The notes: generated by a model not told the origin, from the letters alone. A DNA stretch of 59,693 nt from Rhodopseudomonas sp. BR0M22 (GCF_010907035.1 NZ_QUMK01000031.1:1-59693), one strand, 5' to 3'; shown: positions 31,304 to 47,282, counted from the first letter of the stretch. Translations and numbers: made by a program.

Positions 31304-32071
31304 ATGCAACCCGGAGCGTATTTGGACTTAGCACAGGTTACCCTGTACGTATTTTGGATCTTCTTCGCTGGCTTGCTGTTCTATCTGCGCCGGGAAGACA
31401 AGCGCGAGGGCTATCCGCTGGTCGCCGATGCCGGCACCGGCACGCGTCTGGCGAAGATCGGCGTGCCTGCGCCGCCGGATCCGAAGACCTACCTGCTGCG
31501 TGGCGGTGCTACCAAGACCGTGCCGTCGACCAGCAACGATCGCCCGAACGTGGCGCTCGCGCCGGCCGCGCCGTGGCCGGGTGCGCCGTTCGTCCCGACC
31601 GGCAACCCGTTCGCCGACGGCGTCGGCCCGGGCTCCTACGCTCAGCGCGCCGACGTGCCGGAACTCGGCCTCGACAACCTGCCGATCATCGCGCCGCTGC
31701 GCGCCGCGAAGGGCATGTTCCTCGATCCGCGTGACCCGAACCCGGTCGGCATGCCGGTGGTCGGCTGCGACGGCGTGGTCGGTGGCACGGTGACCGAAGT
31801 CTGGGTCGACCGCGCCGAAGTGATCGCCCGCTACCTCGAAGTCGAGGTTGCCAAGAGCAAGAAGCGCGTCCTGCTCCCGGTGCCGTTCGCGCTCATCAAC
31901 AGCCCGTTCGGCAAGGTGTCGGTCGACGCCATCCGCGGCGACCAGTTCGCCGGCGTTCCGACCATCGCCAAGACCGATCAGGTCACCAAGCTCGAAGAAG
32001 ACAAGGTCTGTGCGTACTACGGCGCCGGCACTCTCTACGCCACGCCGCTGCGTTCGGAGTCTCTGGTATGA
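31304..32071 (+). CDS. puhA: Photosynthetic reaction centre H subunit
   Basis: 255 residues. One N-terminal membrane helix (~11-28, LYVFWIFFAGLLFYLRRE) anchors a cytoplasmic PRC-barrel domain (~100-255). It caps the L and M subunits and shapes proton delivery to QB. Size and the LYVFWIFFA...YLRREDKREGYPL region fit the family. It overlaps puhB by 4 bases. Confidence 0.97.
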   Translation: MQPGAYLDLAQVTLYVFWIFFAGLLFYLRREDKREGYPLVADAGTGTRLAKIGVPAPPDPKTYLLRGGATKTVPSTSNDRPNVALAPAAPWPGAPFVPTGNPFADGVGPGSYAQRADVPELGLDNLPIIAPLRAAKGMFLDPRDPNPVGMPVVGCDGVVGGTVTEVWVDRAEVIARYLEVEVAKSKKRVLLPVPFALINSPFGKVSVDAIRGDQFAGVPTIAKTDQVTKLEEDKVCAYYGAGTLYATPLRSESLV

Positions 32072-32730
32072 CCGACACCCCCAGCCAGTTTCGTGAGCTT
32101 CCGTCGCCCTTGCCGGAGGGAGAGCGCGTCATCTGGCAGGGGAAGCCGACCTACAAAGGGTTGGCCATCAGGTCCTTCCACATGCGGGCAGTGGCGGTCT
32201 ACTTCGTCCTGCTGATCGCGTGGAAGGCCTGGTCGCACTGGTCGAGCGGCCAGTCGCCGGTGGAAGCATTGACCTCCGCGTCGATGCTTCTGATCCCGGC
32301 GCTGGGCGGCCTCGGCCTGCTTGCGTTACTCGTCTGGCTGTTCCGGCGCGCGACCTGCTACACCATCACCTCCAAGCGCGTCCTTCTCCAGATGGGCGTG
32401 GCGCTGCCGATCACCATCAACATTCCGTTGACCAAGATCGCCAACGCCGACCTGCGCCGCAATCGCGACGGCAGCGGTGACATTCCGCTGCGGATCATCG
32501 ACGATAAGCGCGCCTCCTATGTGTTGCTGTGGCCGCATGTGCGGCCCTGGTACATCAATCAGCCGGAACCGATGCTCAATTCGGTTCCGGACGTCGCCAC
32601 CGTCGCCGCCAAGTTGACCGAAGCGGTGAAGGCGCAGACCGAAAGCTCTGCGCTGGCGATCGGACAAGCCACCAGCAGCGGCCCCAAGGATGGTCCGCTG
32701 CCGAGTTCCACCGCAACGGCAATTGCCTGA
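32068..32730 (+). CDS. puhB: PuhB, reaction centre assembly protein
   Basis: 220 residues. Two membrane segments (about 40-58 and 72-92) lie in a bacterial PH-like fold; GERVIWQGKP near the N-terminus is typical of this group. PuhB is a reaction centre assembly factor in Rhodobacter. The C-terminal ~30 residues are Ser/Thr/Ala-rich. It overlaps the puhA stop, and puhC follows after 14 bases. Confidence 0.9.
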   Translation: MTDTPSQFRELPSPLPEGERVIWQGKPTYKGLAIRSFHMRAVAVYFVLLIAWKAWSHWSSGQSPVEALTSASMLLIPALGGLGLLALLVWLFRRATCYTITSKRVLLQMGVALPITINIPLTKIANADLRRNRDGSGDIPLRIIDDKRASYVLLWPHVRPWYINQPEPMLNSVPDVATVAAKLTEAVKAQTESSALAIGQATSSGPKDGPLPSSTATAIA

Positions 32731-32744
32731 ACCCGGAGATCGAG

Positions 32745-33251
32745 ATGAGCGAGGCCGCGCACAATCTCAATGTTCCGAAGGGCGTCCTGATCTCGGCTGC
32801 GGCGGTCGTGTTTTTCACGATCGCTGCCGCCGCGACCACCAGCCTGACCGGTATCGGACATTCCCGGATGACTCCTCCGGCGATGGTCGAGAGTCTCGAC
32901 TTGAACTTCGAAGACAGTCCGGACGGTGCGGTGCTGGTGTATCGCGCCGCCGACCGCGGATTGGTGATGTCGCTGCAGCCGGGACACTCGGGCTTCGTCC
33001 GCGTGGTGCTGCACGGCATGGCGCGTGAGCGTCAGAAGGCCGGCGTCGGTTCGGCGCCTGCATTCCAGCTCGCCCGCTACGTCAACGGGCAGTACACGCT
33101 GACCGATCCGGTCACCAAGAAGGTGATCGACCTCAATGCGTTCGGCGCCGACAATCTGCGCGCCTTCGCGCAGCTGATGCCCGCCGGCACCGGCGCTGAA
33201 CAAACCACCTCCAATAACGAGAACCTGACCGAGAAAGGCGCTTCGAAATAA
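32745..33251 (+). CDS. puhC: PuhC, photosynthetic complex assembly protein
   Basis: 168 residues. A membrane anchor near the N-terminus (~12-33) is followed by a domain that is periplasmic by prediction. The segments SLDLNFEDSPDGAVLVYRA and GFVRVVLHGMARER are characteristic of PuhC, which is required for efficient LH1-RC assembly. CCCGGAGAT upstream supplies the ribosome binding site; start ATG 32745. A 99-aa ORF begins 2 bases after the stop. Confidence 0.9.
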   Translation: MSEAAHNLNVPKGVLISAAAVVFFTIAAAATTSLTGIGHSRMTPPAMVESLDLNFEDSPDGAVLVYRAADRGLVMSLQPGHSGFVRVVLHGMARERQKAGVGSAPAFQLARYVNGQYTLTDPVTKKVIDLNAFGADNLRAFAQLMPAGTGAEQTTSNNENLTEKGASK

Positions 33252-33253
33252 GC

Positions 33254-34647
<1,394 letters not shown>

Positions 34648-34660
34648 GGGGGATGGTGTG

Positions 34661-35722
34661 ATGGTCAGCTACCTCGGCCCGCCGATCTTCGCAGCCTTCG
34701 TCTGGTGGTTCTCCACCGGGGCGGTGCTGCTGCTCGTCGGCAGCGTCGGCCGGTCCGAATTGCTGCGGGCGGTGTGCGCCGGGGGAATGCTCACCATCGC
34801 GCTGTGCGGCCTGTCGGTCACCGCGCACGACGTCAGCGTCGGCGCGGCCTATATGGCCTTCAGCTGCATCATCTTCCTGTGGGGTGCGCAGGAGATCGCG
34901 TTCCTGTCGGGCTGGCTCACCGGTCCGCGGGCTGAGCCGTGTCCGCCCGGCGCCAAGGGTTTCATCCGCTTCAGCTACGCACTGCAGGCAATTCTCTATC
35001 ACGAGCTCTGTCTGCTGGCGTGCGGCGCGGTGGTGCTGGCCGTCACGCTCGGCGCCGAGAATCAAGTCGGGCTGTGGACCTATGTGGCGCTCTGGGTGCT
35101 GCGCCAGAGTGCGAAGATCAATCTGTTTCTCGGCGTGCCCGTCACCAACGACGAACTGATGCCGGATGCCGTTCAGTTCCTGAAGACGTACTTCGCGCGC
35201 AAGCCGGTCAGCGCTTTTTTCCCGATTTCTGTGACTCTGGCGACCGCAGTGCTGGTGGTTATGATCCAGCGCATTGTGGAAGTCGCCGATACGCCGTTTG
35301 AAGTGGTCGGACTGACCCTGGTGTCGACGCTGTTCGCGCTCGGTGTCGTCGAGCATTGGTTCATGCTGCTGCCCTTGCCTGCCATCACGTTGTGGAGCTG
35401 GGGCATTCGTCCAGGTTTCTCGCCGGAGAACATCGTCATGGAACAGAAACCCTCCGCCACCATCGCCGCTGCCTCCGCGCAGGGCTCTTCGCAGCACTCT
35501 GATTCTCAGGCCGCGGCCGAGAGTCGCCCCGGCGCGCCGCAGCTCGTCGTGGTGCCGACCGCCCGCGCCGACGATTCGCAGCCGAAGGCGCGCCAGGTCT
35601 GTGCCCGGCAACGGCTCGAAGAACAGTTTCGCCAGACCTTCCTGGAGCAACATCCCCGGAGCGGCTTGGCATCGGCACGGGTCGCAGAACCCGCCGCGAC
35701 GCTCAACGGGAGGACGTCATGA
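34661..35722 (+). CDS. puhE: PuhE, photosynthetic complex assembly protein 2, with long tail
   Basis: 353 residues from ATG 34661. The first ~260 residues form 7-8 hydrophobic helices of the PuhE/Orf274 family, which affects bacteriochlorophyll synthesis and complex assembly. After about residue 263 ([15 protein letters not shown]...) comes a ~90-residue Ala/Ser/Gln/Pro-rich tail, predicted disordered, with a short charged helix ([16 protein letters not shown]). The Rhodobacter protein is only about 274 residues, so the tail is extra. It overlaps hemA by 4 bases. Confidence 0.88.
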   Translation: MVSYLGPPIFAAFVWWFSTGAVLLLVGSVGRSELLRAVCAGGMLTIALCGLSVTAHDVSVGAAYMAFSCIIFLWGAQEIAFLSGWLTGPRAEPCPPGAKGFIRFSYALQAILYHELCLLACGAVVLAVTLGAENQVGLWTYVALWVLRQSAKINLFLGVPVTNDELMPDAVQFLKTYFARKPVSAFFPISVTLATAVLVVMIQRIVEVADTPFEVVGLTLVSTLFALGVVEHWFMLLPLPAITLWSWGIRPGFSPENIVMEQKPSATIAAASAQGSSQHSDSQAAAESRPGAPQLVVVPTARADDSQPKARQVCARQRLEEQFRQTFLEQHPRSGLASARVAEPAATLNGRTS

Positions 35723-36930
35723 ACTACGAAGCCTATTTCAAGCGCCAGATCGAAGGTCTTCATCGCGAAGGGCGTTATCGGGTGTTCGCCGACCTGGAGC
35801 GCCATGCGGGCTCGTTTCCGCGTGCGACCCATCATCGTCCCGAGGGCACCAATGAAGTCACGGTGTGGTGCTCCAACGACTATCTCGGCATGGGCCAGCA
35901 CCCTGAGGTGCTGAAGGCGATGCACGAGGCGCTGGATTCCTGCGGCGCCGGCGCCGGCGGCACCCGCAACATCGCCGGCACCAATCATTATCACGTCCTG
36001 CTCGAGCAGGAGCTCGCGGCGCTGCACGGCAAGGAAGCCGGCCTGCTGTTCGCCTCGGGCTACGTGTCGAACTGGGCGACGCTGTCGACTCTGGCATCGC
36101 GGATGCCGGGCTGCGTGATTCTGTCGGACGAGCTGAACCACGCCTCGATGATCGAAGGCATCCGTCACAGCCGCAGCGAGACCCGGATCTTCGCGCATAA
36201 TGACCCGCGCGACCTCGAGCGCAAGCTCGCCGATCTCGATCCGCACGCGCCAAAGCTGGTAGCGTTCGAGTCGGTGTATTCGATGGACGGCGACATCGCG
36301 CCGATCGCAGAGATCTGCGACGTCGCCGACGCGCACAACGCGATGACCTATCTGGATGAAGTTCACGGCGTCGGCCTGTACGGCCCGAACGGCGGCGGCA
36401 TCGCCGATCGCGAAGGCCTCAGCCATCGCCTCACGGTGATCGAGGGCACGCTGGCGAAGGCGTTCGGCATCGTCGGCGGCTACATCACCGGCTCGGCGGC
36501 GCTGTGCGATTTCGTCCGCAGCTTCGCTTCCGGCTTCATCTTCTCGACCTCGCTGCCGCCGGCGGTCGCCGCCGGTGCGCTGGCCAGCGTCCGGCACATT
36601 CGGTCGAGCTCGGCCGAGCGCGACCGTCACCAGGATCGCGTCGCCCGGCTGCGGATGCGACTCGATCAGGTCGGCGTCGTCCACATGCGCAATCCGAGCC
36701 ACATCGTTCCGGTGATGGTCGGCGACGCGGTGTTGTGCAAGCAGATCAGCGACGAGCTGATCGAGCGTTACGGCATCTACGTGCAGCCGATCAACTATCC
36801 GACCGTGCCGCGCGGCACCGAGCGGCTGCGGATCACGCCGTCGCCGCAGCACTCGGATGCCGACATCGAACATCTGGTGCAGGCGCTGGCTGAAATCTGG
36901 GCTCGCGTCGGCCTCGCCAAGGCCGCCTGA
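35719..36930 (+). CDS. hemA: 5-aminolevulinate synthase
   Basis: 403 residues, PLP-dependent alpha-oxoamine synthase condensing glycine and succinyl-CoA. The glycine-rich [12 protein letters not shown]213 in YLDEVHG and the PLP lysine K247 (EGTLAKAFG) are present. It is the first committed tetrapyrrole step, placed at the end of the pigment operon, so precursor supply follows pigment demand. It overlaps puhE and is followed by a strong hairpin. Other ALA synthase copies may exist elsewhere; the window cannot show this. Confidence 0.96.
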   Translation: MNYEAYFKRQIEGLHREGRYRVFADLERHAGSFPRATHHRPEGTNEVTVWCSNDYLGMGQHPEVLKAMHEALDSCGAGAGGTRNIAGTNHYHVLLEQELAALHGKEAGLLFASGYVSNWATLSTLASRMPGCVILSDELNHASMIEGIRHSRSETRIFAHNDPRDLERKLADLDPHAPKLVAFESVYSMDGDIAPIAEICDVADAHNAMTYLDEVHGVGLYGPNGGGIADREGLSHRLTVIEGTLAKAFGIVGGYITGSAALCDFVRSFASGFIFSTSLPPAVAAGALASVRHIRSSSAERDRHQDRVARLRMRLDQVGVVHMRNPSHIVPVMVGDAVLCKQISDELIERYGIYVQPINYPTVPRGTERLRITPSPQHSDADIEHLVQALAEIWARVGLAKAA

Positions 36931-36960
36931 CCTTTTCACTGATCTACCCGAGCAAGACTG

Positions 36961-36986
36961 GCGCGCGCCTCCCGGCGCGCGCCTTT
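36961..36986 (+). terminator. Terminator after hemA
   Basis: Perfect 9-bp stem GCGCGCGCC (36961-36969) / GGCGCGCGC (36974-36982) with loop TCCC, followed by CTTTGTCTTT. It is 30 bases past the hemA stop and closes the bchF-to-hemA run. Confidence 0.75.
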
Positions 36987-37035
36987 GTCTTTGCGGAGCT
37001 CTGCGCATCAGGCTCTGCGCTGCGGCCGTGTCTGC

Positions 37036-37075
37036 CGCTCGCCCCGAACCTCTCCCCGCGAAGGGCGCGGAGAGG
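37036..37075. repeat. Short G/C-rich inverted repeat
   Basis: CCTCTCCCCGC, then a short loop, then GCGGAGAGGG. This resembles dispersed CTCTCC...GGAGAG dyads common in this genus and recurs in form at 37374. Confidence 0.5.
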
Positions 37076-37216
37076 GAGCGAGCCGTTTTTGGGGGGGGGC
37101 GCCGCAGCCCACACTGGCGCGGGCGCATGAGAGTCTCAGTCTCGCGCCCGGCCTAGAGCAGTTCTGCTTTTCATAGAATCAGAGCTGATCCACGCCGCCT
37201 GCCACACGCACAACGT

Positions 37217-37320
37217 CATGGTGAGGAGGCGCGTAGCGCCGTCTCGAACCATGTGACGCAGGGAATGCGTTGCCCCATCCTTCGAGACGCCCGGCTTCGC
37301 CGAGCTCCTCAGGATGAGGA
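37217..37320. repeat. Interspersed palindromic repeat, family A, copy 2
   Basis: Close match to 18974-19076: same CATGGTGAGGAGGCGCG start, GGCGC/GCGCC dyad, AACCATG, then CCATCCTTCGAGACGC and CTCAGGATGAGGA end. Like copy 1 it lies between convergent genes (hemA and cbbR). Confidence 0.85.
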
Positions 37321-37373
37321 CTCAGTGCATTCGGAAAGGTCGGATCGTCCAATCAAACGATGAACCGCTCCAA

Positions 37374-37417
37374 CCTCTCCCCGCGCGCGGGGGAGGCCGG
37401 ATTGCGCAGCAATCCGG
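37374..37417. repeat. Double G/C-rich dyad
   Basis: A CCTCTCCCCGCG/CGCGGGGGAGG dyad is followed by the perfect 9-bp dyad CCGGATTGC-GCA-GCAATCCGG (37397-37417). It has the look of a dispersed repeat rather than coding sequence. Confidence 0.55.
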
Positions 37418-37504
37418 GTGAGGGGCATTCGGCACAGCCGAGGGTCAGGAATTTTCGACCGCCTGGGTGCGGCTCAGCGGATCAGAACCGCCGGCGCCCT
37501 TCGT

Positions 37505-38473
37505 TCAGCCGCGCTTGCCGCGCGGCGACGGCCGGGTCAGCCGCATCCGGCCGTGGGTGCGCGGCAGGAAATGCGGACCTTCCGCCTTGAGAAAGTCGAG
37601 CATCGCCTGCGCTGGCGGCAGCAGCACCTTGTCCTTGCGGCTGACCACGAACCATTGCCGCACCACCGGCAGACCGACGACGTCGAGGATCACCAGGCGC
37701 CGCTCGTCGAGTTCGGTCGCCACCGTGTGGGCGGAGATGAAAGCGATGCCGAGGCCGGCGATCACCGCCTGCTTGATGGTCTCGTTGCTGGTCATCTCCA
37801 TGCCGGTGCGCGGACTGATCCCGGCGCCTCCGAAGAACTGCTCCATCAGGCTGCGGGTGCCGGAGCCCGGCTCCCGGGTGACGAAGGTCTCGCTCGCCAG
37901 CTCGTGCGGATCGATATCGTCCTTGCGTGCCAGCCGGTGCGCGGTCGGCGCGATGATGACATGCGGATGGTCGCCGATCAGATGCACATCGACCTCGAGA
38001 TCGATCGGCGGCCGTCCCATGATGGCAATGTCGAGTTCGTAATTGCGCAGCTCGGCGCCGATCTCCCGGCGATTGCCGATCGACAGATGCACGTCGATCT
38101 TCGGATGGCGTTTGAGGAAGCCGGAGATCGCGAACGGCACGAAGTACTTTGCGGTCGATACCGCGCCGATCGAAATTCGCCCAGCGGTCCTGCCGGCGAT
38201 CATCTCCAGCGAGGTCTCGCAGGCCGTGATCGCCGCTTCGATCCGCTCGCTGAGCGCCAGTACCTCGCGGCCGGCGTCGGTCAGCCGCATGCCGTCGGTG
38301 CTGCGCTGGATCAGCGGCAGATCGGCGAGAGCCTGCAGATTGCGAAGCTGCAGCGTCACCGCCGGTTGCGTCAGGTTCAGCTTGCCGGCGGCGGCCGTCA
38401 TGCTGCCGGTCTCGGCGAGCGCCGCAAGCGCGCGCAACTGGCGGATCGACACCGCCCTGAACTGCCGACTCAT
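37505..38473 (-). CDS. cbbR: CbbR, LysR-type activator of the cbbI operon
   Basis: 322 residues from ATG 38473. N-terminal winged HTH (residues ~5-65: SMTAAAGKLNLTQPAVTLQL), then a two-lobe effector domain starting IAGRTAGRISIGAVSTAKYF, typical of CbbR. It activates RuBisCO genes in response to metabolites such as RuBP. It is transcribed away from cbbRR1-RR2-SR-cbbLSX. An upstream TTG (38509) would add 12 residues and is unlikely. CbbR activity here is known to be tuned by the neighbouring two-component proteins. Confidence 0.92.
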   Translation of the reverse strand: MSRQFRAVSIRQLRALAALAETGSMTAAAGKLNLTQPAVTLQLRNLQALADLPLIQRSTDGMRLTDAGREVLALSERIEAAITACETSLEMIAGRTAGRISIGAVSTAKYFVPFAISGFLKRHPKIDVHLSIGNRREIGAELRNYELDIAIMGRPPIDLEVDVHLIGDHPHVIIAPTAHRLARKDDIDPHELASETFVTREPGSGTRSLMEQFFGGAGISPRTGMEMTSNETIKQAVIAGLGIAFISAHTVATELDERRLVILDVVGLPVVRQWFVVSRKDKVLLPPAQAMLDFLKAEGPHFLPRTHGRMRLTRPSPRGKRG

Positions 38474-38991
38474 ATAACTGAAACTTTCACCACAACGATA
38501 ATGAGCCAAGTTTTATTGAATTCGCATCGGGCGTCAACGGCGCGGAGATTGCGCTGAGCGGCGCGATGGTCGCTGCGTGCGCGGGCGCTGCGACGCACGA
38601 AAATGGCGGCGCGAAACGGGATGCCGAAGTGTTTGCTGTGCGAATGTGGTGTGACGTCCGTGTACCGATCCGGCCGCCGACTCGGTCTTGATCGTCGAGT
38701 GACGGGTGGTGGAGTCGAACTGCGTAGTTGAACGAGGTTGTTGTCGGCGCCGGATGTTATTGGCGCCTGCGCCTCGTAGCATCCCGTGGCTATTCGCAAA
38801 ACGCTGGATAACATTTGCAGGCCGCACGTAACTAATAGGCGCATCCTCGTAGTTTTCGGTCGGAGTTGACGGCGTCCTTCAACCCTCTGTTAGCGCGGTG
38901 GTCGCAGAGTTCGAGGGGGTGCCGGTTCCGCCGGCCGACGACGCAGGTCGAGAGGATCTGGCGATCGACCGCAGCAGCACGGAGGCTTCGC
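38474..38991. other. Divergent region between cbbR and cbbRR1
   Basis: 518 bases with no supported gene. The cbbR-proximal end (38474-38525) is A+T-richer and is the likely cbbR promoter. I looked for paired T-N11-A LysR boxes but could not pick one above background. GGAGG at 38981-38985 is the cbbRR1 ribosome binding site. Confidence 0.55.
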
Positions 38992-39687
38992 GTGAAGAAT
39001 AGGGTCCTGCATATCGATGATGACCCGGCCATGCTGAAGATCGTCGCAGCCGTGCTGGCACGCGACCCTGAACTCGAGAGCAGGGGCTGCTTGACCGGCG
39101 AGGAAGGGGTGATGGCAGCTGCGGACTGGCTTCCTGATCTGATCCTCAGCGACGTATCGATGCCGGACATGAGCGGACTCGATGTGATGGCGCGGCTACG
39201 GCAGAACGAACGAACCGCCCATATTCCGGTCGTGCTCACTACGGCGCGCGGCGAACCCAGGGACATTGCCGAATACACCGCGCACGGAGCGATCGGCATC
39301 ATCATCAAGCCATTCAGCTTGAGCGGGCTGGCGAGCCGGGTCCGCGATTACCTCGACGTTGCGGAGGCTGAAGCGTTCGAGCCGCCGCTGCCCGACATTG
39401 GTATCGAGCGGCGCTTCAGGCACGACGCCGAGACGCTTCGTCAGATGCGCGGCGGCTTGGCGGCCGGGGAGATGACGCCCGAGCTGCGTACCGTGGTTCA
39501 CAAGCTCGCCGGCGTCGCCGGGATATTCGGCTTCGCGGCGATTGGTGAAGCCGCGGCAAGGGTCGAGAAAGAAATCGTGCGGGTCGAACGCGAAGGCGCA
39601 ATGCCGTCGGGTGTTCTTGCCCTGCTCGACGCCCTTTTGGAGTTGCTGGAGCGGGAGACCGGGATCGCTGCAGGAGCGGACCGATAA
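38992..39687 (+). CDS. cbbRR1: CbbRR1: response regulator with receiver and HPt-like domain
   Basis: 231 residues from GTG 38992, with GGAGG six bases before it; upstream codons in frame do not look coding. Receiver domain 1-120 with phospho-acceptor D54 (LILSDVSMPDMSG). The C-terminal part (~140-215) looks like a histidine phosphotransfer domain, with H170 in VVHKLAGVAGIFGF. There is no DNA-binding domain. In R. palustris the CbbRRS proteins modulate CbbR-dependent cbbLS expression through protein contact and phosphorelay. The stop abuts the cbbRR2 ATG. Confidence 0.88.
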   Translation: MKNRVLHIDDDPAMLKIVAAVLARDPELESRGCLTGEEGVMAAADWLPDLILSDVSMPDMSGLDVMARLRQNERTAHIPVVLTTARGEPRDIAEYTAHGAIGIIIKPFSLSGLASRVRDYLDVAEAEAFEPPLPDIGIERRFRHDAETLRQMRGGLAAGEMTPELRTVVHKLAGVAGIFGFAAIGEAAARVEKEIVRVEREGAMPSGVLALLDALLELLERETGIAAGADR

Positions 39688-40556
39688 ATGAATCGAGCGG
39701 GGGAAGACATGGACGCGCTCACCGAGAAACGCCCGAAGATCCTGATCGCGGACGACGATCCCGCCGTCGTCAAGGCGTTGTCGTATCGCTGCGAAAAGAT
39801 GGGGTTCGCGATCGACACCGCCAATAACGGCATCCAAATGCTGCTGAAAGCGCGGCGCACGGCGCCCGACCTGATGATCGTCGACGTCAACATGCCCAAG
39901 CTCGATGGACTGACGGCGTCGTTCCACTTGCTCGATCAGGGTGGTCATTCGCTCGACATTCTGGTCGTCACCGGCAGTTCGGACGAGACCACGATCGAGC
40001 GCTGCGAAGCGATGGGATTGTTCTATGCGCGGAAGGGGCCGGAGTTCTGGATCGATCTCAAGGCGGCGCTGACCGAAATCTTTCCGCAGATGTCGGAGGC
40101 GATCGCGGCGCAGAGCGACACCCTGGCGGGGCTGCCCGAGCTGGTGCCAAATCGTCCGCGTGTGCTGATTGTCGATGACGACGAGCAGGTCGGTGCGTTT
40201 CTCGCCAGCCGCCTGAACAAGCTGGGAGTCGAGGTTCTGTATGCGCCCAGCGCCGCACAGGCGTTGCGGTTGGCCGCGAAGCGCCATCCGTCCGTGGTGG
40301 TGACCGATTATCACATGCCTCAGGGGGGCGCCGAGTTTTTGATCACCCGGTTACGCGCGTCGCCGGAGACTGCGGCGATCCCTGTGCTGATCCTCAGCGA
40401 GCGCGACTTCGACAAAGTGTCCGTCCAAGCGCTGACGCGTGAGGTGATGGGGCATGCCGGCGCGGTGAAGATCTTCAAGAAGTCGTTCGATGTCAGCGAG
40501 TTGTTTCAGACGATTCAGGATTTCTGCGCGTTCGATTCATCGCCCGCGGCGCATTG

Positions 40557-40557
<1 letters not shown>
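39688..40557 (+). CDS. cbbRR2: CbbRR2: response regulator with two receiver domains
   Basis: 289 residues. Receiver 1 (~15-135) has D66 (MIVDVNMPKLDG). Receiver 2 (~158-280) has D207 (VVTDYHMPQGG) and the conserved Lys in VKIFKKSF. No output domain follows. The start used is ATG 39688, directly after the cbbRR1 stop; ATG 39709, with GGGGGAAG before it, is a strong alternative. The 3' end overlaps the kinase gene (TGATG). Known as the second regulator of the R. palustris cbbRRS system. Confidence 0.87.
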
Positions 40558-44039
<3,482 letters not shown>

Positions 44040-44077
44040 AACGCCGACGCCGGGCGCGCCGACGGCGAGTGTATTTC

Positions 44078-44135
44078 AGATCATAACAAAAACTATTGCG
44101 GTATCGAAGATATTAAAATTTCTCTTATTTTGTCG
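44078..44135 (+). promoter_or_regulatory. A+T-rich putative cbbL promoter/CbbR region
   Basis: A sharp drop in GC in the 226-base cbbSR-cbbL gap (CATAACAAAAACTATTG and ATATTAAAATTTCTCTTATT). Promoter and CbbR binding are expected here, but no single -35/-10 or LysR box stands out. GAGGAGG at 44254-44260 is the cbbL ribosome binding site. Confidence 0.5.
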
Positions 44136-44142
44136 CGTGTGA

Positions 44143-45723
<1,581 letters not shown>

Positions 45724-45753
45724 CAACCTCAACCCGGCCGATAGGCCTTGACC

Positions 45754-45836
45754 CGTCATTGCGATGAGCGAAGCGACGAAGCAATCCAGAAGCCCGGTGC
45801 ACTGCGCTGGATTGCTTCGCTTTGCTCGCAATGACG
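45754..45836. repeat. Interspersed palindromic repeat, family B, copy 1 (inside cbbLS)
   Basis: 83 bases, near-perfect inverted repeat: CGTCATTGCGATGAGCGAAG ... and its complement ending GCTCGCAATGACG, with GAAGCAATCCAG/CTGGATTGCTTC as inner arms. A second copy is at 56446-56529. It sits between cbbL and cbbS and would fold into a long hairpin in the mRNA. Confidence 0.88.
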
Positions 45837-45873
45837 CGACACTCGATTTGCGCCAACCAAGGAGCAATTTCCA

Positions 45874-46296
45874 ATGCGACTGACCCAAGGCTGTTTCTCG
45901 TTCCTGCCCGATCTCACCGACGAGCAGATCGCCGCCCAGGTGCAATACGCGCTGTCCAAGGGCTGGGCGGTGAACCTCGAATTCACCGACGATCCGCATC
46001 CCCGCAACACCTATTGGGAGATGTGGGGCTTGCCGATGTTCGATCTGCAGGACGCCGCTGGCGTGATGATGGAACTGAACGAATGCCGCAAGATCTACGG
46101 CGACCGCTACATCCGGCTGTCGGCGTTCGACTCCTCGCATGGCTGGGAATCGGTGCGGCTGTCGTTCATCGTCAACCGTCCGAAGGACGAGCCCGGCTTC
46201 CGGCTCGACCGTCAGGAGTCCGACGGCCGCAACATGCGGTACACCACGCGCGCCTATTCGGCCGACAAGCCTGAAGGCCGCCGCTACGGAGGCTGA
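45874..46296 (+). CDS. cbbS: RuBisCO small subunit
   Basis: 140 residues. [19 protein letters not shown] and the C-terminal extension ([12 protein letters not shown]) are typical of form IC/ID red-type small subunits. It assembles with CbbL into the L8S8 enzyme. AAGGAG precedes the ATG by a few bases, giving it an independent ribosome binding site downstream of the palindromic repeat. cbbX follows after 2 bases. Confidence 0.96.
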   Translation: MRLTQGCFSFLPDLTDEQIAAQVQYALSKGWAVNLEFTDDPHPRNTYWEMWGLPMFDLQDAAGVMMELNECRKIYGDRYIRLSAFDSSHGWESVRLSFIVNRPKDEPGFRLDRQESDGRNMRYTTRAYSADKPEGRRYGG

Positions 46297-46298
46297 TC

Positions 46299-47225
46299 GT
46301 GGACGCGACAGCAACGACACCCAATGGAGACGACGCGCCGCCCGCGCGCGTCGATCTCCGCGCCGAGTTCAACGAGGTGGGCATCGGCGAGGTGCTGGAT
46401 CAGCTCGATCGCGAGCTGGTCGGGCTCAAGCCGGTCAAGACCCGCATCCGCGAGATCGCGGCGCTTCTGCTGGTCGAACGCCTGCGCAAGCGGATGGGGC
46501 TCGCCACCGGCAACCCGACGCTGCACATGTCGTTCACCGGCAATCCCGGCACCGGCAAGACCACGGTGGCGCTGCGCATCGCCTCGATCCTGCACAAGCT
46601 CGGCTTCGTGCGCCGCGGCCACGTCGTCTCGGTGACCCGCGACGAACTGGTCGGCCAATATATCGGCCACACCGCGCCCAAGACCAAGGAAGTGCTGAAG
46701 AAGGCGATGGGCGGCGTGCTGTTCATCGATGAGGCCTACTATCTGTATCGCCCGGAGAACGAGCGCGACTACGGCCAGGAAGCGATCGAGATCCTGCTCC
46801 AGGTGATGGAGAACCAGCGCGACGATCTGGTGGTGATCCTGGCCGGCTATGCCGACCGGATGGAGAAGTTCTTCCAGAGCAATCCCGGCTTCCGCTCGCG
46901 GATCGCCCACCATATCGACTTCCCGGACTACACCGACGGCGAACTGCTGACGATCGCCGAAGGCATGCTGAACGAGCAGAACTATCACTTCGCCCCCGAA
47001 GCGAAGGCCGCGTTCGAGCGCTACATCGGCATCCGCAAGACCCAGCCGCTGTTCGCCAACGCCCGCTCGATCCGCAACGCCCTCGACCGCATCCGCCTCC
47101 GCCAGGCCAACCGCCTGATCGCCGACCTCGACCGCTCGCTGACCGCCGAGGACATCATGACGATCGAAGCGGGCGACGTCCTGGCGAGCCGGGTGTTCGG
47201 AAAGGAAGACGGACGCGACCGGTGA
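46299..47225 (+). CDS. cbbX: CbbX, red-type RuBisCO activase (AAA+)
   Basis: 308 residues from GTG 46299. Walker A GNPGTGKT is at 81-88, Walker [12 protein letters not shown] near 141, and the arginine/sensor region is in [17 protein letters not shown]. The hexamer remodels inhibited red-type RuBisCO by pulling on the large-subunit C-terminus and is activated by RuBP. It follows cbbS by two bases. It is the last gene of the cbbI operon; 57 bases then separate it from the convergent LysR gene. Confidence 0.94.
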   Translation: MDATATTPNGDDAPPARVDLRAEFNEVGIGEVLDQLDRELVGLKPVKTRIREIAALLLVERLRKRMGLATGNPTLHMSFTGNPGTGKTTVALRIASILHKLGFVRRGHVVSVTRDELVGQYIGHTAPKTKEVLKKAMGGVLFIDEAYYLYRPENERDYGQEAIEILLQVMENQRDDLVVILAGYADRMEKFFQSNPGFRSRIAHHIDFPDYTDGELLTIAEGMLNEQNYHFAPEAKAAFERYIGIRKTQPLFANARSIRNALDRIRLRQANRLIADLDRSLTAEDIMTIEAGDVLASRVFGKEDGRDR

Positions 47226-47282
47226 TCATCGGTCGCGTCACGTCACGCCGATGCTCGTCATGGTCCCGCGGACGCATCCCGT

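Larger units (their letters stand above)
36931..37504. other. Non-coding region between convergent hemA and cbbR
   Basis: 574 bases without a supported gene. They hold the hemA terminator (36961-36986), C/G-rich dyads at 37036-37075 and 37374-37417, a run of nine G at 37091-37099, and a family A palindromic repeat (37217-37320). Short open frames here arise from the repeats. Confidence 0.7.

Noticed and set aside
37091-37099. Run of nine G as a possible phase-variation tract
   Set aside because: It lies in a non-coding gap between convergent genes, so slippage would not switch a reading frame.
37360-37590. Short + strand ORF beginning MNRSNLSPRAGEAG
   Set aside because: It is a translation of the C/G-rich dyad at 37374-37417 and runs into antisense cbbR; such repeat-derived ORFs recur in this group.
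37418-38557. 379-codon + strand frame opposite cbbR
   Set aside because: CbbR on the - strand has a clear LysR fold over the same bases; the + frame is compositional noise.
38510-38980. CbbR/LysR T-N11-A boxes between cbbR and cbbRR1
   Set aside because: Several weak matches occur but none stands out from chance in this length of sequence.
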